Below, in pieces: positions 29,989 to 41,300 of a DNA stretch of 64,000 nucleotides. The notes under the pieces are model-generated. The model did no database searches and had not been told where the DNA came from. It worked only from the letters and a program-made list of their open reading frames with translations. This stretch comes from Adiantum capillus-veneris (taxonomy: Eukaryota > Streptophyta > Polypodiopsida > Polypodiales > Pteridaceae), in contig CM043958.1 of NCBI GenBank assembly GCA_014529385.2, forward strand, positions 78,168,669 to 78,232,668. Reading direction: 5' to 3'. A program made the translations under genes and the position numbers. Numbering within the stretch: position 1 is the stretch's first letter; each line of letters opens with the position of its first letter.

Positions 29989-30161
29989 TGTTGGAATTAG
30001 GGTTGCAGAGAAACACAGACAGCTTGGAGAAGACGAAGGAAGCTCAAGGCACACAATTGAGAGTCTTTCACTTAGTGTGCAATGGAAAGATAGATAGCCC
30101 TAGAGTGATAGGCGTATATACAATGCACGGGGGAAAAAACCTCCTAAAGAGGGAAAAAATG
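29989..30161 (-). repeat. 3' LTR of Copia-2, truncated
   Basis: It matches the outer part of the 5' LTR (32791-32964) from TGTTGGAATT to GAGGGAAAAAATG, then stops. The part that should continue to GTAACA is missing. Right after it, TGCACGGGGG-AAAAAACCTCCT is repeated, pointing to template switching at a short repeat. Confidence 0.85.
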
Positions 30162-30181
30162 CTGCACGGGGGGAAAAAACC

Positions 30182-30278
30182 TCCTCTCAGTAACACCATT
30201 TTGCTGAGGTGTATAAGGCACTGTACATTGGTGTTTTATCCCACGACTAGCCAGAAATGCATTAAATTCATGAGACAT
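30182..30278 (-). repeat. Duplicated integrase segment (about 96 bp) at the Copia-2 deletion joint
   Basis: The stretch from CCTCTCAGTAACACC to ATGAGACAT repeats 30411-30507 of the same element. It lies directly between the truncated 3' LTR and the remaining integrase, so it marks the deletion breakpoint. Confidence 0.85.
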
Positions 30279-32428
30279 TTGCTTTAATGCATTTCTTAGG
30301 ACACCTGTTTAGTACATAAGTGGCACACATGATGGCCTCAAGCCAAAAGGAATGCGGCAAAGCTTGACTTTTGACCATACATCGTGCCACTTCTTTAAGT
30401 GACCTATTTTTCCTCTCAGCAACACCATTTTGCTGAGGTGTATAAGGCACTGTACATTGGTTTTTTATCCCACGACTAGCCAGAAATGCATTAAATTCAT
30501 GAGACATATACTCCCCCCCTCGATCGGAACGGAGGGTGCCCATAGTACATTTTGAGACATTTTCAGCCATAGCCAAAAATTGTTTGAAGCACATAAAAAC
30601 TTCGGACTTCGCTTTAAGCGGAAATACCCACGCATGCCTGGAGTAATCATCAATGAAAGTCACGAAGTACAGGTAATTGCCCAAGGACGGAGTTTGCATG
30701 GGCCCACAAACATCACTATGCACAAGCTGCAACCTCACATGCCCTAACTGAACCATCCTTTGGAAACTTAGAACGCTGCATTTTACCCAGAATACAACCT
30801 TCACAAAAATGTTTGATAGGTGCTTCAAGAGGCGGCAAAGAAGCAACCATATCAGATTTCTGCAAACGCAGCAAACTGGAAAAATTCAGATGAACCAAGC
30901 GTGCATGCCAAAGTTTTGAATCTGAAATAGCCCTTGAATCTGCAACAGCATTTGCAAAATTTTTTCCACACTTGTCATACAAAGTGAGCTTATACAGCCC
31001 ACGGCACAAAAGCCCAGATGCAACAATTTCATCACCAAAACTGAGATCATGAACTGTATATCTGTCATCCACAAATTTGACTACAAGTCCAAGTCTAGCA
31101 AGTGCGGATACAGACAAGAGATTCTTCTTGATCCCAGGTACATAAAGTGCATCAACAAGTGTGAAGGAACTGCCATTAGCAGCAGTGAGCACAATCTTTC
31201 CAACTCCCTGAACTGGATAAGAGGCGTTGTTGGCACAAGTGACTGAATTCCCATGAGGGACAGACTTGAGAGAGGTAAACAATTCACGATGTGAGGTAAT
31301 GTGCTTTGTAGCACCACTGTCGAAATACCACACATGTGAATCTGCAGCAACTGACAAGCATGCATCATGGACATCAGGATTGTAGGTGCACTCTGCGCTA
31401 AAAGCCCATTCTGCATCAACATCAGCATCACAATCTCCTTTCACAGAAGACTCAACAATGGCTGCATTTGTAGTGGAACCAGCATTTGCAGTGGAACCAC
31501 CCTCTTTCTTCTTAGCCTCTTTGGCCTTCAACTTAGGACACGACTTGATCAAGTGATCATTGGCTTTACAATAATGGCAACGCATCTTCTTTTTGCCCTT
31601 ATCACCAGAATTACCAGACGAAGTGCTGCCAGCAGAAGCATTAGGAACAGAATTTTTGCCACTCGCAGCAGAACCATAAGAAGTGGCTGCATTACTGTTA
31701 CCACCCTTTCTTTGAGAAGCAATAAAAGCCTGTTCAACTGCACGCTGCCTAGTCCTGTTTTTTCTAGAAAGTGACTCTTGCAACAGCAATGTGCATAATG
31801 CATCAAACTTGACAACTTCAGGATTTCCTTGGGTCATGAGTCTCCAAGTACTAGCAAAAGTCTGGTAGGAATCTGGTAAGGCATCAAGAACAGTCTGCAC
31901 AAGGGAACTGTCCGAAATGACTTCACCTGCAGAAATGAGTGGCTCATTGATATCCTTGACACTAGTAAGGAAAGTGTCCATATCATCTTCCTCATGCATA
32001 ATCTTCGACTCTAGCTCTTTACGCAGCAAAGCAATTTTAGCCTCATTGCGGCTTGCATAAAGACCTGCTAGAATATCCCAAGCCTGTTTTGCAGATTTTG
32101 CTGAACGGATGTGAGGAATAATGGTGCGCTTCACAGACAACGCAATCAATGCATGAGCCTGCGCATCCTTAACATCCCAACGAGCTTGTTCTGCCGTAGG
32201 CAGAACAACTCTAACAGCTGCAATCCTTGCAGCAAGACCTGCAACATCCTCAACATCGCCTACATCTTCAGAACCAGGACGTACATCAATGCCCTGCACA
32301 ATGTTCCAGACACCTTTTGACACAAGAACATGTTGCATCATATAAGCCCACATAGGGTAGTTGTCCCCATCCAACCTGTCCTCAGCAGCAAACATCTTGA
32401 ACACATCTGTGTTGTTGTTGTCAGCCAT
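30279..32428 (-). pseudogene. copia Gag-protease-integrase, truncated (Copia-2)
   Basis: It starts at the ATG at 32426-32428 (MADNNNTDVF). Gag, the CCHC zinc knuckle, the retropepsin (WYFDSGATKH) and the integrase zinc region (CEGCILGKM) are in one open frame down to 30716. A net 2-base indel near 30727-30754, relative to Copia-1, moves the integrase core (SDVCGPM, SDRGGEY, QNGVAERKN) to a second frame (30279-30846). RT and RNase H are absent. The gag frame is intact here, showing that the frameshift near 3181 in Copia-1 is a private mutation. Confidence 0.92.
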
Positions 32429-32790
32429 GGTAAATGCTGCACCTGATGTGAAAACTGCCCGAAAATAGAAGAAATGGAGCGAGAACAACTTGTGCTATAT
32501 AGCACAAACCGTAGAAGACTATAAGGCACCTGTTATGCAGAAAACGGCACTGACAGAAAATCTGCACAAAATGACGAAATAGCCTGTGCAGTACTGCCCG
32601 TAGTGGAAACGGAGGCCGAAATGAGCCCAAATCAAAATTGTGAGCAGACCAAGCTCTTCGAGCTTACCCAAAATATTTGTCGACCTGCGAACGCTCGCCA
32701 AAGCTCACTGAAATCGGAGAAAGTGAACAGGCGTGTGCTGGAGCAGCTGGCGACTAAGCCCGGGAGGACGTGACCTGCTCTGATACCAAT

Positions 32791-33017
32791 TGTTGGAATT
32801 AGGGTTGCAAAGAAACACACACAGCTTGGAGAAGACGAAGGAAGCTCAAGGCACACAATTGAGAGTGTTTCACTTAGTGTGCAATGGAAAGATAGATAGC
32901 CCTAGAGTGATGGGCGTATATACAATGCACGGGGGAAAAAACCTCCTAAAGAGGGAGAAAATGCCCCGGCGGTCCTAGTGTGTTCACACACATCACTACC
33001 ACATGTATATGGTAACA
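32791..33017 (-). repeat. 5' LTR of Copia-2 (227 bp)
   Basis: It has TG...CA ends, aligns with 3724-3956, and is followed in sense by the tRNA-iMet primer-binding site GCTCTGATACCA (plus strand, 32777-32788). A TATA-like stretch lies near 32916-32923. Confidence 0.93.
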
Positions 33018-33451
33018 AGGACTACCAAGTACATGGTACCCTCGTCATCTAGATATCTATCTCCGCTATAGCTCACAGGCACTAAGTCCTTGAACTCACT
33101 AGGTCTCTCTTCTATCTTTACACAATAGCGGTCCATTCCATCTTTGTAGATCTTGGCCCCTTGCTCATTGTCGTACTGGTATTTTATGAACAATAGCTTC
33201 ATTGTGGCGGAAGGGTTTGATGATCCTGCCGCCATATTTTCTCTGTTGTTCAGGTTCAAGTGTTCCAAGTGTGCGGTGAAAATCTCGTAAGATCTCTCCG
33301 AAGAAGTATCAGAAACACTTCCTTCAAAGATCGGCTCTAATGGTTGCACCCAACTTTGGTTTACACTTCCCTCGGTTGATATGACACTTGCTTGTTCCCC
33401 TTGTTTTGGTTGGTTATTCTGGAGATTCCTGCCCGATCTCAAATTCATCAA
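33018..33451 (-). CDS. Gag N-terminus of element B (5' side of the Copia-2 insertion)
   Basis: The start is MMNLRSGRNLQNNQ at 33451. The protein is polar and runs to the AGGAC duplication at 33018-33022. The last residues read past 33018 come from the copia LTR. The continuation is in frame at 29988 and below. No domain is recognised in this N-terminal part. Confidence 0.85.
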
Positions 33452-34323
33452 TTCCCCTAAAGGACTTTAACTTCTCCGTCTCGGCAATTTGTTTTCCCAA
33501 GTTTTTGTGGTCAGAATTGATCCAAACTGACTTATACTTGGTCAATTGTTTAATCTTGTCAGTTGGACAACTTCTGTTTCATCAAGTGAGAATTTTGTTG
33601 CTGTTATGCTGAAAAAGACATTATACGCGTATGATGTCTTTTTTCACAGATTTGGACTATTTTGGTTATGCTCACTCTCAGTAGCCCCCTTATGCTCTGT
33701 CCACTCACAAAATTCAGTTTGAACTCTGTTTGAGCAAGTTATGGCTAATTTAGGCTTTTCTTGGCAATTTTTTGCTTTTGACTTGTTTTGGGTCAATTGT
33801 GATCCAAATGGGATGAAACTTGAAATATAACTTTTAGACAACTATTACAATGGATCTGTGTTGGCAAAGTATCAAAATATGTCCAAAATTAGGTCAAAGA
33901 CATCATACGCGTATGATGTCTTTTTCATCAATTTGGGTCAAGACTTGATATTTATGCTTTCTACAGTGTTTGCAACAATCTTGTCAGGTCAGATATAAAA
34001 AATAAGCAGTGGATGTGCTAAAAGACATTATACGCGTATGATGTCTTTTGTCCCAGATTTTGACTATTCTTGGTTTTAAGCCTTCTCCAATGTTTATAAT
34101 TGAGTTTCAAGTGTTTTTGTCAGGTTTGAATGTAAAAACAAGATTTGAATCCAAAATTTCCTATTCTTTGCGTTTCTTGGACTCCGACTTGTCTTTTTGG
34201 GTTTCTTTGAGTGTTAATGCTCTTGTTTTAAGTTGAAATTAGGGTATAACTCCCCTTTTGAACACTCTGGTAAAATCCAAATTTCTATTTTGGTCTCTGT
34301 TTGGTCATTTAGACATCATACGA
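33452..34323 (-). other. 5' leader of element B, gag-proximal part
   Basis: Non-coding. It holds palindrome array 2. It is cut at 34323 by element C; the PBS-proximal part of the leader continues at 42995-43528. Confidence 0.75.
33616..34322. repeat. Palindrome array 2 in B's 5' leader (three whole copies and half of a fourth)
   Basis: Same 24-bp inverted repeat as array 1: 33616-33639 and 34023-34046 (each with ATTATACG in one arm), 33898-33921 (perfect), and a fourth whose left half AGACATCATACG is at 34311-34322 and right half at 42995-43009, split by element C. Start spacings are 282, 125 and 288 bp, nearly the same rhythm as array 1. The CGCG centre is intact in every copy. Confidence 0.92.
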
Positions 34324-35461
34324 TGTCAGGAGTTTTTTGGAGCAACGGATTGCGCATATGTACATACACATGCATGGTGCATCAAATAAGGAATTGCCCA
34401 TTTTGCAGAGCCAGGTGGTTACGTGGGGCCCACATGTGTACAGGTAGGACAGCATGTACATAGTGCATCGATTTTCACTATTACTATTACCAGTGTGTTT
34501 TTTCTACAATAATGAGGAGTTGGTGGCGCGTAAAACTTCTCGAGGAAGCTATCCGCGGGCCGACGACATGAGGTCAGCAGGTGCGTCAGATGGCATCTAG
34601 TGGCGTCAGGAGGGCGAACGAGGTCAATATTTGCACGTAGATGAGGACGGACACAACGTGGGTGTTTTCTTGTGAGAGTTGCGCAGAAAGGTCATCATTA
34701 GGACCACTTTTTGGGGCCACTTCACGTGGTGGCGAGATGCATTATTGGAAAAAGGCTGAGTGCCAGGTGTGCGGATGATGCAAAAAGGTGACAACTATGC
34801 ACTGCGAGGTCAGTTTTGGCCTGTTCGGGGTCCGTTTGAGGTCATCTAAAAGGCCAAGGGTACCCAACTAAAAAATCTAAGTGTGGGAACTGAAAAAACT
34901 GAGAGAAGACCAGAAAAAATGTGGAGAAGAGAGGAGGAACAGCCGCAGGTGTGTTTTTTGGGTTTTTGGAGCCTGTTTTGGCCATAAACTGCTCATCCGA
35001 TGTCGGATTTGAGCACTTTGACATTGTAGACTGGGGTTTTGGGCCGTTCCGGACGCGATGGCACTGTCCATTTTGCCAAATTCCTCACTCTTTTTCTGCT
35101 GTTTTTCTGTGTAATCTTCTCCGGTGAGTGAAGCTTCTTCTCCAATTTGTGATTGTATCTGGTATCTTTTACCCATATTGTGTGAGCTGTTTGCCCCTTT
35201 GGTGTTGGCCCAAGCTCAATTGTATCTAAACATCAGAAATTCTCCTCTTTTGAGCTGAGTTTTTTGGGTGTGTGTGTGTGTGTGTCTGTGTGGAGTGGGC
35301 AAGTGGATAGTCTCTCTCCTCTCACTCCAGAGGTGTGTTCCCTGTCTCGGCCAGGTGTGTTGTGTAAACCGAGTGGTGCCCCATATTGTGTGTGTGTATC
35401 TTCCCAAGAGTGTGTGTCGGGTCGTTATAGAGGCGCTGTGTGTGTTTTCATCCCGCTCACA
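34324..35461 (+). repeat. 5' LTR of element C (1138 bp)
   Basis: It starts TGTCAGGAGT and ends GCTCACA, and repeats at 41852-42994. A TG microsatellite (35268-35288) is shorter than in the 3' copy (42797-42819). Confidence 0.93.
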
Positions 35462-36514
35462 TTCTTTTGGTGCCCCCACGGAGGATCTTCTTCGAGTACC
35501 TTCTGCTTCGAGCTTCGAGCTTCGAGCTTCGGGATTGCAGATTACAGGTTGCAGATTACAGGTTACAGGTTACAGGGATAGGGACATGTACAGGTGATTC
35601 ACACAGGTACAGGTAGCTGGAGTACAGTGATGTCACTTGCAGTTGTTGTGGGAATGCATCACTTGGCGCCTATTTGAGCGCATTGTCTGTTGGATTGTAC
35701 GTTACTTGTGGAAACTTCCATTGTACGCCTTTGTGGAGCCATATATGGTTTTATTTGGCAGTCCCAGCCATTTCTGAGACTTGGTCTGGAAGATAGTCAT
35801 TTCTGAGACTTGACTATACGCGATTTGCATTAGCTTTCGTGTGAGGGTCGATAGCGTGAGGTTTTTATTGAGCTGGGGGATTCTCAAATGTGGAGATACT
35901 TTCGGTGATACAGGTAGCTGGAGCACCCTTTTCGTGACCTCGCCATAGGCTATGTACTAGTGAGTCCTACTTGATGCTCGGGTTCTATTGTTGACAGTTT
36001 ATGCATACATAGACAGTCTATATTTTGGGTTCCTACTGCTCTACTTCTGGGGAAACTCTGTCGAAATTTTCCCAAGTTATGATGGCTGGTTTTTTGGTAT
36101 TTTGAGCCATTTATGCTGTTATGCTGCTGAAATTTTGGCAAAATCAGAGGTTGAGTCAGGTGTGCCTTCTTGGGAGCTTCATGGTTGGCTTTAATGGATG
36201 ATCAAAATGGCCCTCAGTTCACTCCTTTTCATTTAACGCAAAGAATTCAGATTAATGTTCATGTGTCCAGGAAGATCTTTTTCCAGTAGCGCATAGTCTT
36301 TATGTTTGGGCCAAGAAGATTGAGAGAGATCCTGGAATGTCCTTTGCCTGTTGTCATTCCGATGATCAACTATGAAATCTCATTTGATGTGCATGTGTTT
36401 GTCCTTATCTAAAGTTGAGCTCCATTGAAGTTTCTAGGGATTGGGAAGTGAAAAGTTTTGAGTTCTTGCACGTGTGTTCGAAGGGGTTCTCAAAGCATCA
36501 TAATTTGGGTAGCC
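35462..36514 (+). other. Leader of element C
   Basis: Non-coding. A candidate primer-binding site TGGTGCCCCCACGG begins at 35468, seven bases after the LTR; the tRNA was not identified. Short tandem repeats follow: CTTCGAG units at about 35509-35533 and TTACAGG/TTGCAGA units at 35534-35577. The phrase AAACTCTGTCG...TTTTCCCA near 36051-36075 recurs near 49700-49730, hinting at a related leader there. Confidence 0.6.
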
Positions 36515-38356
36515 ATGGCTTTCTCTTATCCCGAGTTTCATGGAAGAAGTGATGAAGATGTGGAAGAATTTTTGGAAAAGATGGAGGTTGCCTGCATTAG
36601 CAACCAGATTCATGACCCTACGCAAATGTTACGCCTTCTCCAAATTTGTTTGAAGAGTGATGCACGAGCTTGGTCCAAAGCATTTGAAGAGGAGTTGCGT
36701 ATGGCTGATCCACCTATAAGATTGAGTTGGGACAATCTAAGGCATGGATTGGAAGTGGAGTTTGTGAAGATAGAAGACCCTGACAAAGTGTGGCAAGAAG
36801 TACAAGGTTTGGTGCAGAAGGAAGGTGAGCCAGTAGATGCGTACATACGTAAGTTTTCATTGGCATGGGAGCGAATGTGCAAGGCTTTAGCACCACAGGT
36901 ACCCCCGCCTGACATGATGAAGAAGGACAGGTTCTTGGCTGGTCTTTGGGATAATATACGTTGGAGAGTGGAGCTAAAGAAGCCTAGGACATATGAAGAT
37001 GCACTAGAGGTATCAAGGAACAAAGAGTGGAAGTTGAGGAAAATGAGCCAGTTAGGGGTGGAGTCTTTGCCCATGAGGTCTGAATTTCAGCCTATAGACT
37101 CTTTACAAGGTCATATGTCAGGGGTTCATCATGAACCAGTGGTTCCTGTTACTACTCAGGTTATGCCAGCAGTGGTCACTACAGCAGTGCAAGATGATGG
37201 GCTAAGGCAAGACATGAGGCAAATGGTAGATTTGATGAAGAATCTCAGCCTAAACATGCTAGGTCAAGTGGGAAATAATCGAGGTCGAGGGGGGTTTGCA
37301 AATCAGCCAGGAGGTGAAGAAAGGCCTAGGAATGGTGTTGGACAAAGCAATGGTAGGTTTTGGAGGCAGACGCCCACATGTTATAATTGTGGAGAGTTGG
37401 GTCACATCAGCCCGCAATGTGATAAGCCACCAAGGATGGGGGGAGACATGTATCCATTGCCAAGACAGGTGCTAACTAGGTCAAATGATTATGGCATCGA
37501 AATTAAGGGAGACGAAGGAACGAGTGGACTGACCCAGGAGGAAAAGGGAAAGACAAAAGTGCTAAGTGTAGTCACCTTGGAGAAGGCATCAAAGCTAGAG
37601 GATACATTAGTGATGCCTATTGGGAAGAGGACCACAGAGGATAAGGAAGGAAGAAGTGCCCCAGGTCCTAGTAAGAAGAAAGGAAAGAGCCATGAAGGCG
37701 AGGATGTCAAGGCCAAGAGGAAAAGGAGAGCTCGTCGAAAGTTTCATGTTTCAGATTTTCCACTAGGGGATGGGCAATTAAGCTATGACTTAAAGGAGGA
37801 TCTGACGAGCAGGAAGGCAGATGTTACTTTTGGGCAGCTTATAGAGATGGTGCCTAAGCTAAAGCGACAGTGGAAGAGGATGGTTAACCCAATGGAGAAA
37901 GAGCCAGAGAGAGGTTCAGTGAAGGTGTTGGCAATGGACGAGCTACCAGACATTTGTCCAATAGTAGATGTGTGGCATAAAAGGAAAAATTTGGGACAAG
38001 GTTATGTGGATGGCGGAGCCCAAATATGCGTCATAACACACTCATGCGTTGAGAAGATGGGTCTCACAGTGGCTGGGGTGTCAGGTTTTCGGATCAGATT
38101 GGCAAACCATCAAAAAGTAAAATGCTTGGGTGTTGTAAAGAGCTTAGAAGTGGAGGCATATGATGCAAAGGCAGTGGTTGATTTTCATGTGATGCCAGCA
38201 GGGTTGGGAGCATATCCTATTATACTTGGCAGACCATGGTTACGTGCAGTGGGAGCTGTTCAAGATTGGCGACATGGTACAATTAGCCTCTATGGAAAGA
38301 CAGGTACCAAGAAGCTTTATAATATGGACACAAGGAAACGATTAGAGGAGCTGTGA
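36515..38356 (+). CDS. Gag-protease of element C
   Basis: I prefer the ATG at 36515 (MAFSYPEFHG) over the in-frame ATG at 36458, because the preceding residues are not gag-like. The gag core lies in residues 1-200 (YPEFHGRSDEDVEEFL, DNLRHGLEVEF, DRFLAGLWDNIRW). The CCHC zinc knuckle CYNCGELGHISPQC is at 37378-37419. A basic region comes before the protease (YVDGGAQICVITHS, then YPIILGRPWLRAVGAVQDW). The active site reads DGG rather than D[ST]G, as in a number of Tat-type elements. It ends at TGA 38354-38356, overlapping pol. Confidence 0.93.
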   Translation: MAFSYPEFHGRSDEDVEEFLEKMEVACISNQIHDPTQMLRLLQICLKSDARAWSKAFEEELRMADPPIRLSWDNLRHGLEVEFVKIEDPDKVWQEVQGLVQKEGEPVDAYIRKFSLAWERMCKALAPQVPPPDMMKKDRFLAGLWDNIRWRVELKKPRTYEDALEVSRNKEWKLRKMSQLGVESLPMRSEFQPIDSLQGHMSGVHHEPVVPVTTQVMPAVVTTAVQDDGLRQDMRQMVDLMKNLSLNMLGQVGNNRGRGGFANQPGGEERPRNGVGQSNGRFWRQTPTCYNCGELGHISPQCDKPPRMGGDMYPLPRQVLTRSNDYGIEIKGDEGTSGLTQEEKGKTKVLSVVTLEKASKLEDTLVMPIGKRTTEDKEGRSAPGPSKKKGKSHEGEDVKAKRKRRARRKFHVSDFPLGDGQLSYDLKEDLTSRKADVTFGQLIEMVPKLKRQWKRMVNPMEKEPERGSVKVLAMDELPDICPIVDVWHKRKNLGQGYVDGGAQICVITHSCVEKMGLTVAGVSGFRIRLANHQKVKCLGVVKSLEVEAYDAKAVVDFHVMPAGLGAYPIILGRPWLRAVGAVQDWRHGTISLYGKTGTKKLYNMDTRKRLEEL

Positions 38357-41300
38357 CAGATGAGGATAGTGATAGCACTACCAGCAGTGATGAGGATGCT
38401 GATGTTGCATTTCTTTTGATGGACAAAGAAATCCAGGAGATTGGTTTAGTCGCATTTGCGAAGGAAGTTGAAGATGAAAGTGAAGGGCCTTATGAAGTGA
38501 TTGAAGGGCTGATGCAAACCAAGGTTGAGTTGTCAAAGAAGCAGGAATTGATGACACAAATGATCAGTGGAGACCTCTCAGCTATGGAGAAGGATATATA
38601 TTTGCATATGCTGGCTAGTTTTCCTGATTTGTTCATTACTTCATATGAAGAGATCAGAGGGTTCAAGGGTGAAGAGATGCATATAGAGCTGAAAGAAGGT
38701 GCTAAGCCAGTGCGGCAAAGGCTAAGAAGGATGGGTCAAGAGCAAATGGAAGCCTTGCGGGTAGAGGTGGACAAGTTATTGAAGGCAGGGTTCATAGTTC
38801 CAGTGGAGACCACAGAATGGGTGAGTCCAGTTGTAGTCAGTCCAAAGAAGGATGGGAAGTGGAGAATTTGTGTGGATTTTAAACCCTTAAACGCAGCCAC
38901 TAAGAAGAACCCATATCCTCTTCCATTCATCGATCAGATCTTGGATTCAGTGGCAGGTTATGAGAGGTACAGTGTGTGTGATGGTTTTTCAGGCTATTTT
39001 CAATTGAAGATTGCTCTTAAAGACCGCACAAAGACAACTTTTATTACGCCATGGGGCTGCTATTGCTACATAGTATTGCCATTTGGGTTGTCAAATGGAC
39101 CATCTTTCTATCAAGAAAGAGCAAATTGGGTGTTGGAACCATTCATTGGTAGTTGTGTTAAGGCTTTTATGGACGACTTCTGTGTCTATAGCAGTAGGGC
39201 TGAGCATCATGAGAAGTTGCAGATGGTATTGGCTCGATATGATGAATGTGGAGGACAACTAAATCCAAAGAAATGTCATCTAGCACAGCCAAGGGTGAAG
39301 TTATTGGGCCATATGGTGTCAGAAAATGGCATTGAGGCTGATCCAGATAAGGTTAAGTCTATTATTCTTCTTCCATCACCTATGAGTACGAAGCAATTGG
39401 CAACCTTTATACACAAAGTGAAGTACATGCCACGGTTTATTCCATTGTCTTCGCAGCTTCTTTATCAATTACAGCAAGTGGCAAAGCATGATCCATTGCA
39501 ATGGGATGACAAGTGTGAAGAAGTGTTTCAAGAGGTGAAAGAGGTGTTAGGGGGGTTGTCAGCCATGCAGGCTCCTGATTGGGAGAAAGTTTTTTATGTA
39601 AATCCATCAGTAGGGGATGATGCCATTGGAGCCATGCTATTGCAAAAGAGGAAGGGCAGCCATTATATGAGGCCAGTGTATTGTGCAAGCCGAGTGAAGT
39701 TGGTAGCGGAGAGAAAGTTATCGGAAGTAGAGCTAGTGATGGCCAGTGTAATATTTGCTTGTCGACGATTTCGTCATTACTTGCTACCACGGCCTTTTGT
39801 TTTCTTGACGAGTTATGCCTTTTTGCCACAGTTAATTAATGGTATTAACATGTCAAATGTGGTGAAGAAATGGGTAATTGAGCTGCAAGAGTTTGAGTTC
39901 TCTTTTCTAGTGGAAGATAGTACAAGGGCTACCCTAGCTGATTTGTTGACCTACAAGGAGAATCCCCTTATTGTTAAGGAAGAGGTGGTGAGAAAGGTAG
40001 TTGAAGAAGTGCCACAGATCAGCAATGCACATGTGTTGTTCTTTGATGGTTCATACAGAAAGAGCCATGATGCAGCTTCAGGGGGTATAGCACTTTATGA
40101 TCCAGAGGGGAAGCTAGTATGCAAGAGAGGGTTCAAATTGGATGCGCATAGTAACAATGAGGCTGAATATGCTACATTGGAAGCCGGATTACACATTTGT
40201 TTGAAGCATGGGGTTCGAAGGTTGAGCATAAAAGGTGATGCCTTGTTAGTGGTGAAGCAAGTGTTGGGTGTGTGGAAGAGCAAGAACACCTCATTGAAGG
40301 AAATGTGCTTCAGAATTAAAGGCCTGTTAAAAAAGTTTGAAGCATGGAGTATCAGACACATTGAACGTGCTCTAAATGGAGAGGCACATGAAGCAGCTCA
40401 AGGCATGATTGGGGAGCTATTTGTGTTGAGGACCACTTTACCTCTTTATCATGGCCGGGAAAGTTTGGCTCAAGAAGAGGAGTTTTTGCTAACAGGAATC
40501 ATTCCAAAGGAGATTCAGAAGTTTAAGAAGTATGGCTTTGTGCGTAGAGCATACAGGTACAAATTGATTGGTGATGTCTTATACATGAAAGGGGCTGATC
40601 TCGTGTTGAGACGTGTACCTTGGCGGGAGGAGCTTTACAGAGTGTTGGAAGAGAATCATGAAGGCGCATGTGGTGGCCATTTTGCTCTAAAGATCACCTT
40701 GCATAAGATTTTGCAAGAGGGGTATGTATGGCCTAGTTTGCACAAGGATGTTCACCATTGGTGTAGGTCTTGCAATAGGTGTCAAGCATTTGGGAAGAGA
40801 GTGTTGAAGCCAGAGCTACGAAAAACCATTATGGCGTTTGATGTGTTTGAAAAGTGGGGGATTGATGCAATAGACCCGTTACCTATCACAAGCAGGGGCA
40901 AAAGCTATATTTTGACGGCAGTGGACTATCTTTCTAGATGGGTAGAGGCTATAGCAGTAAAACAGATCACTGCAAAGGATGTGGCAAAATTTGTGTATGA
41001 TGAAATATGTTGCAAGTTTGGGGTGCCATTAGAGCTACTTTCAGATAAGGGGCCAGGATTTAGAGCTAAACTGCTAGACTTCTTATGCACAAAGATGAAG
41101 ATTAGGCACCAGCATACCACTCCTTATTACCCACAGTGTAATGGCTTAAATGAAAGATTCAATGGTGAGTTGGTACAGATTCTTTCGAAAGTGACAGAGC
41201 ACCAAGGAAAGAATTGGGATTTGGAATTGCCTAGTGCATTATGGGCTTACCGTACTTCGGTGAAGACAGGTACAGGGTTTACTCCATTTCATTTGGTGTA

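Larger units (their letters stand above)
29989..33017 (-). mobile_element. Copia-2: internally deleted copia element inside element B's gag
   Basis: It is bounded by AGGAC target-site copies (29984-29988 and 33018-33022) and by LTR ends TGTTGG...GTAACA. It retains the 5' LTR, PBS, gag, protease and most of integrase. The rest of integrase, all of RT and RNase H, and the far end of the 3' LTR are gone, replaced by a duplicated integrase piece. It belongs to the same family as Copia-1. It is non-autonomous, but having both ends and a perfect TSD it was mobilised as an intact unit or deleted soon after. Confidence 0.93.

Noticed and set aside
29989-30054. N-terminal 22 residues of the gag ORF (MCLELPSSS...) as B protein
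   Set aside because: This part lies inside the Copia-2 LTR; the same residues are predicted from the 5' LTR at 32632-32856. The true gag N-terminus is at 33018-33451.
34842-35176. ORFs of 60-109 codons present twice (34842-35597 and 42371-43004)
   Set aside because: They lie within the two LTRs of element C and carry no domain.
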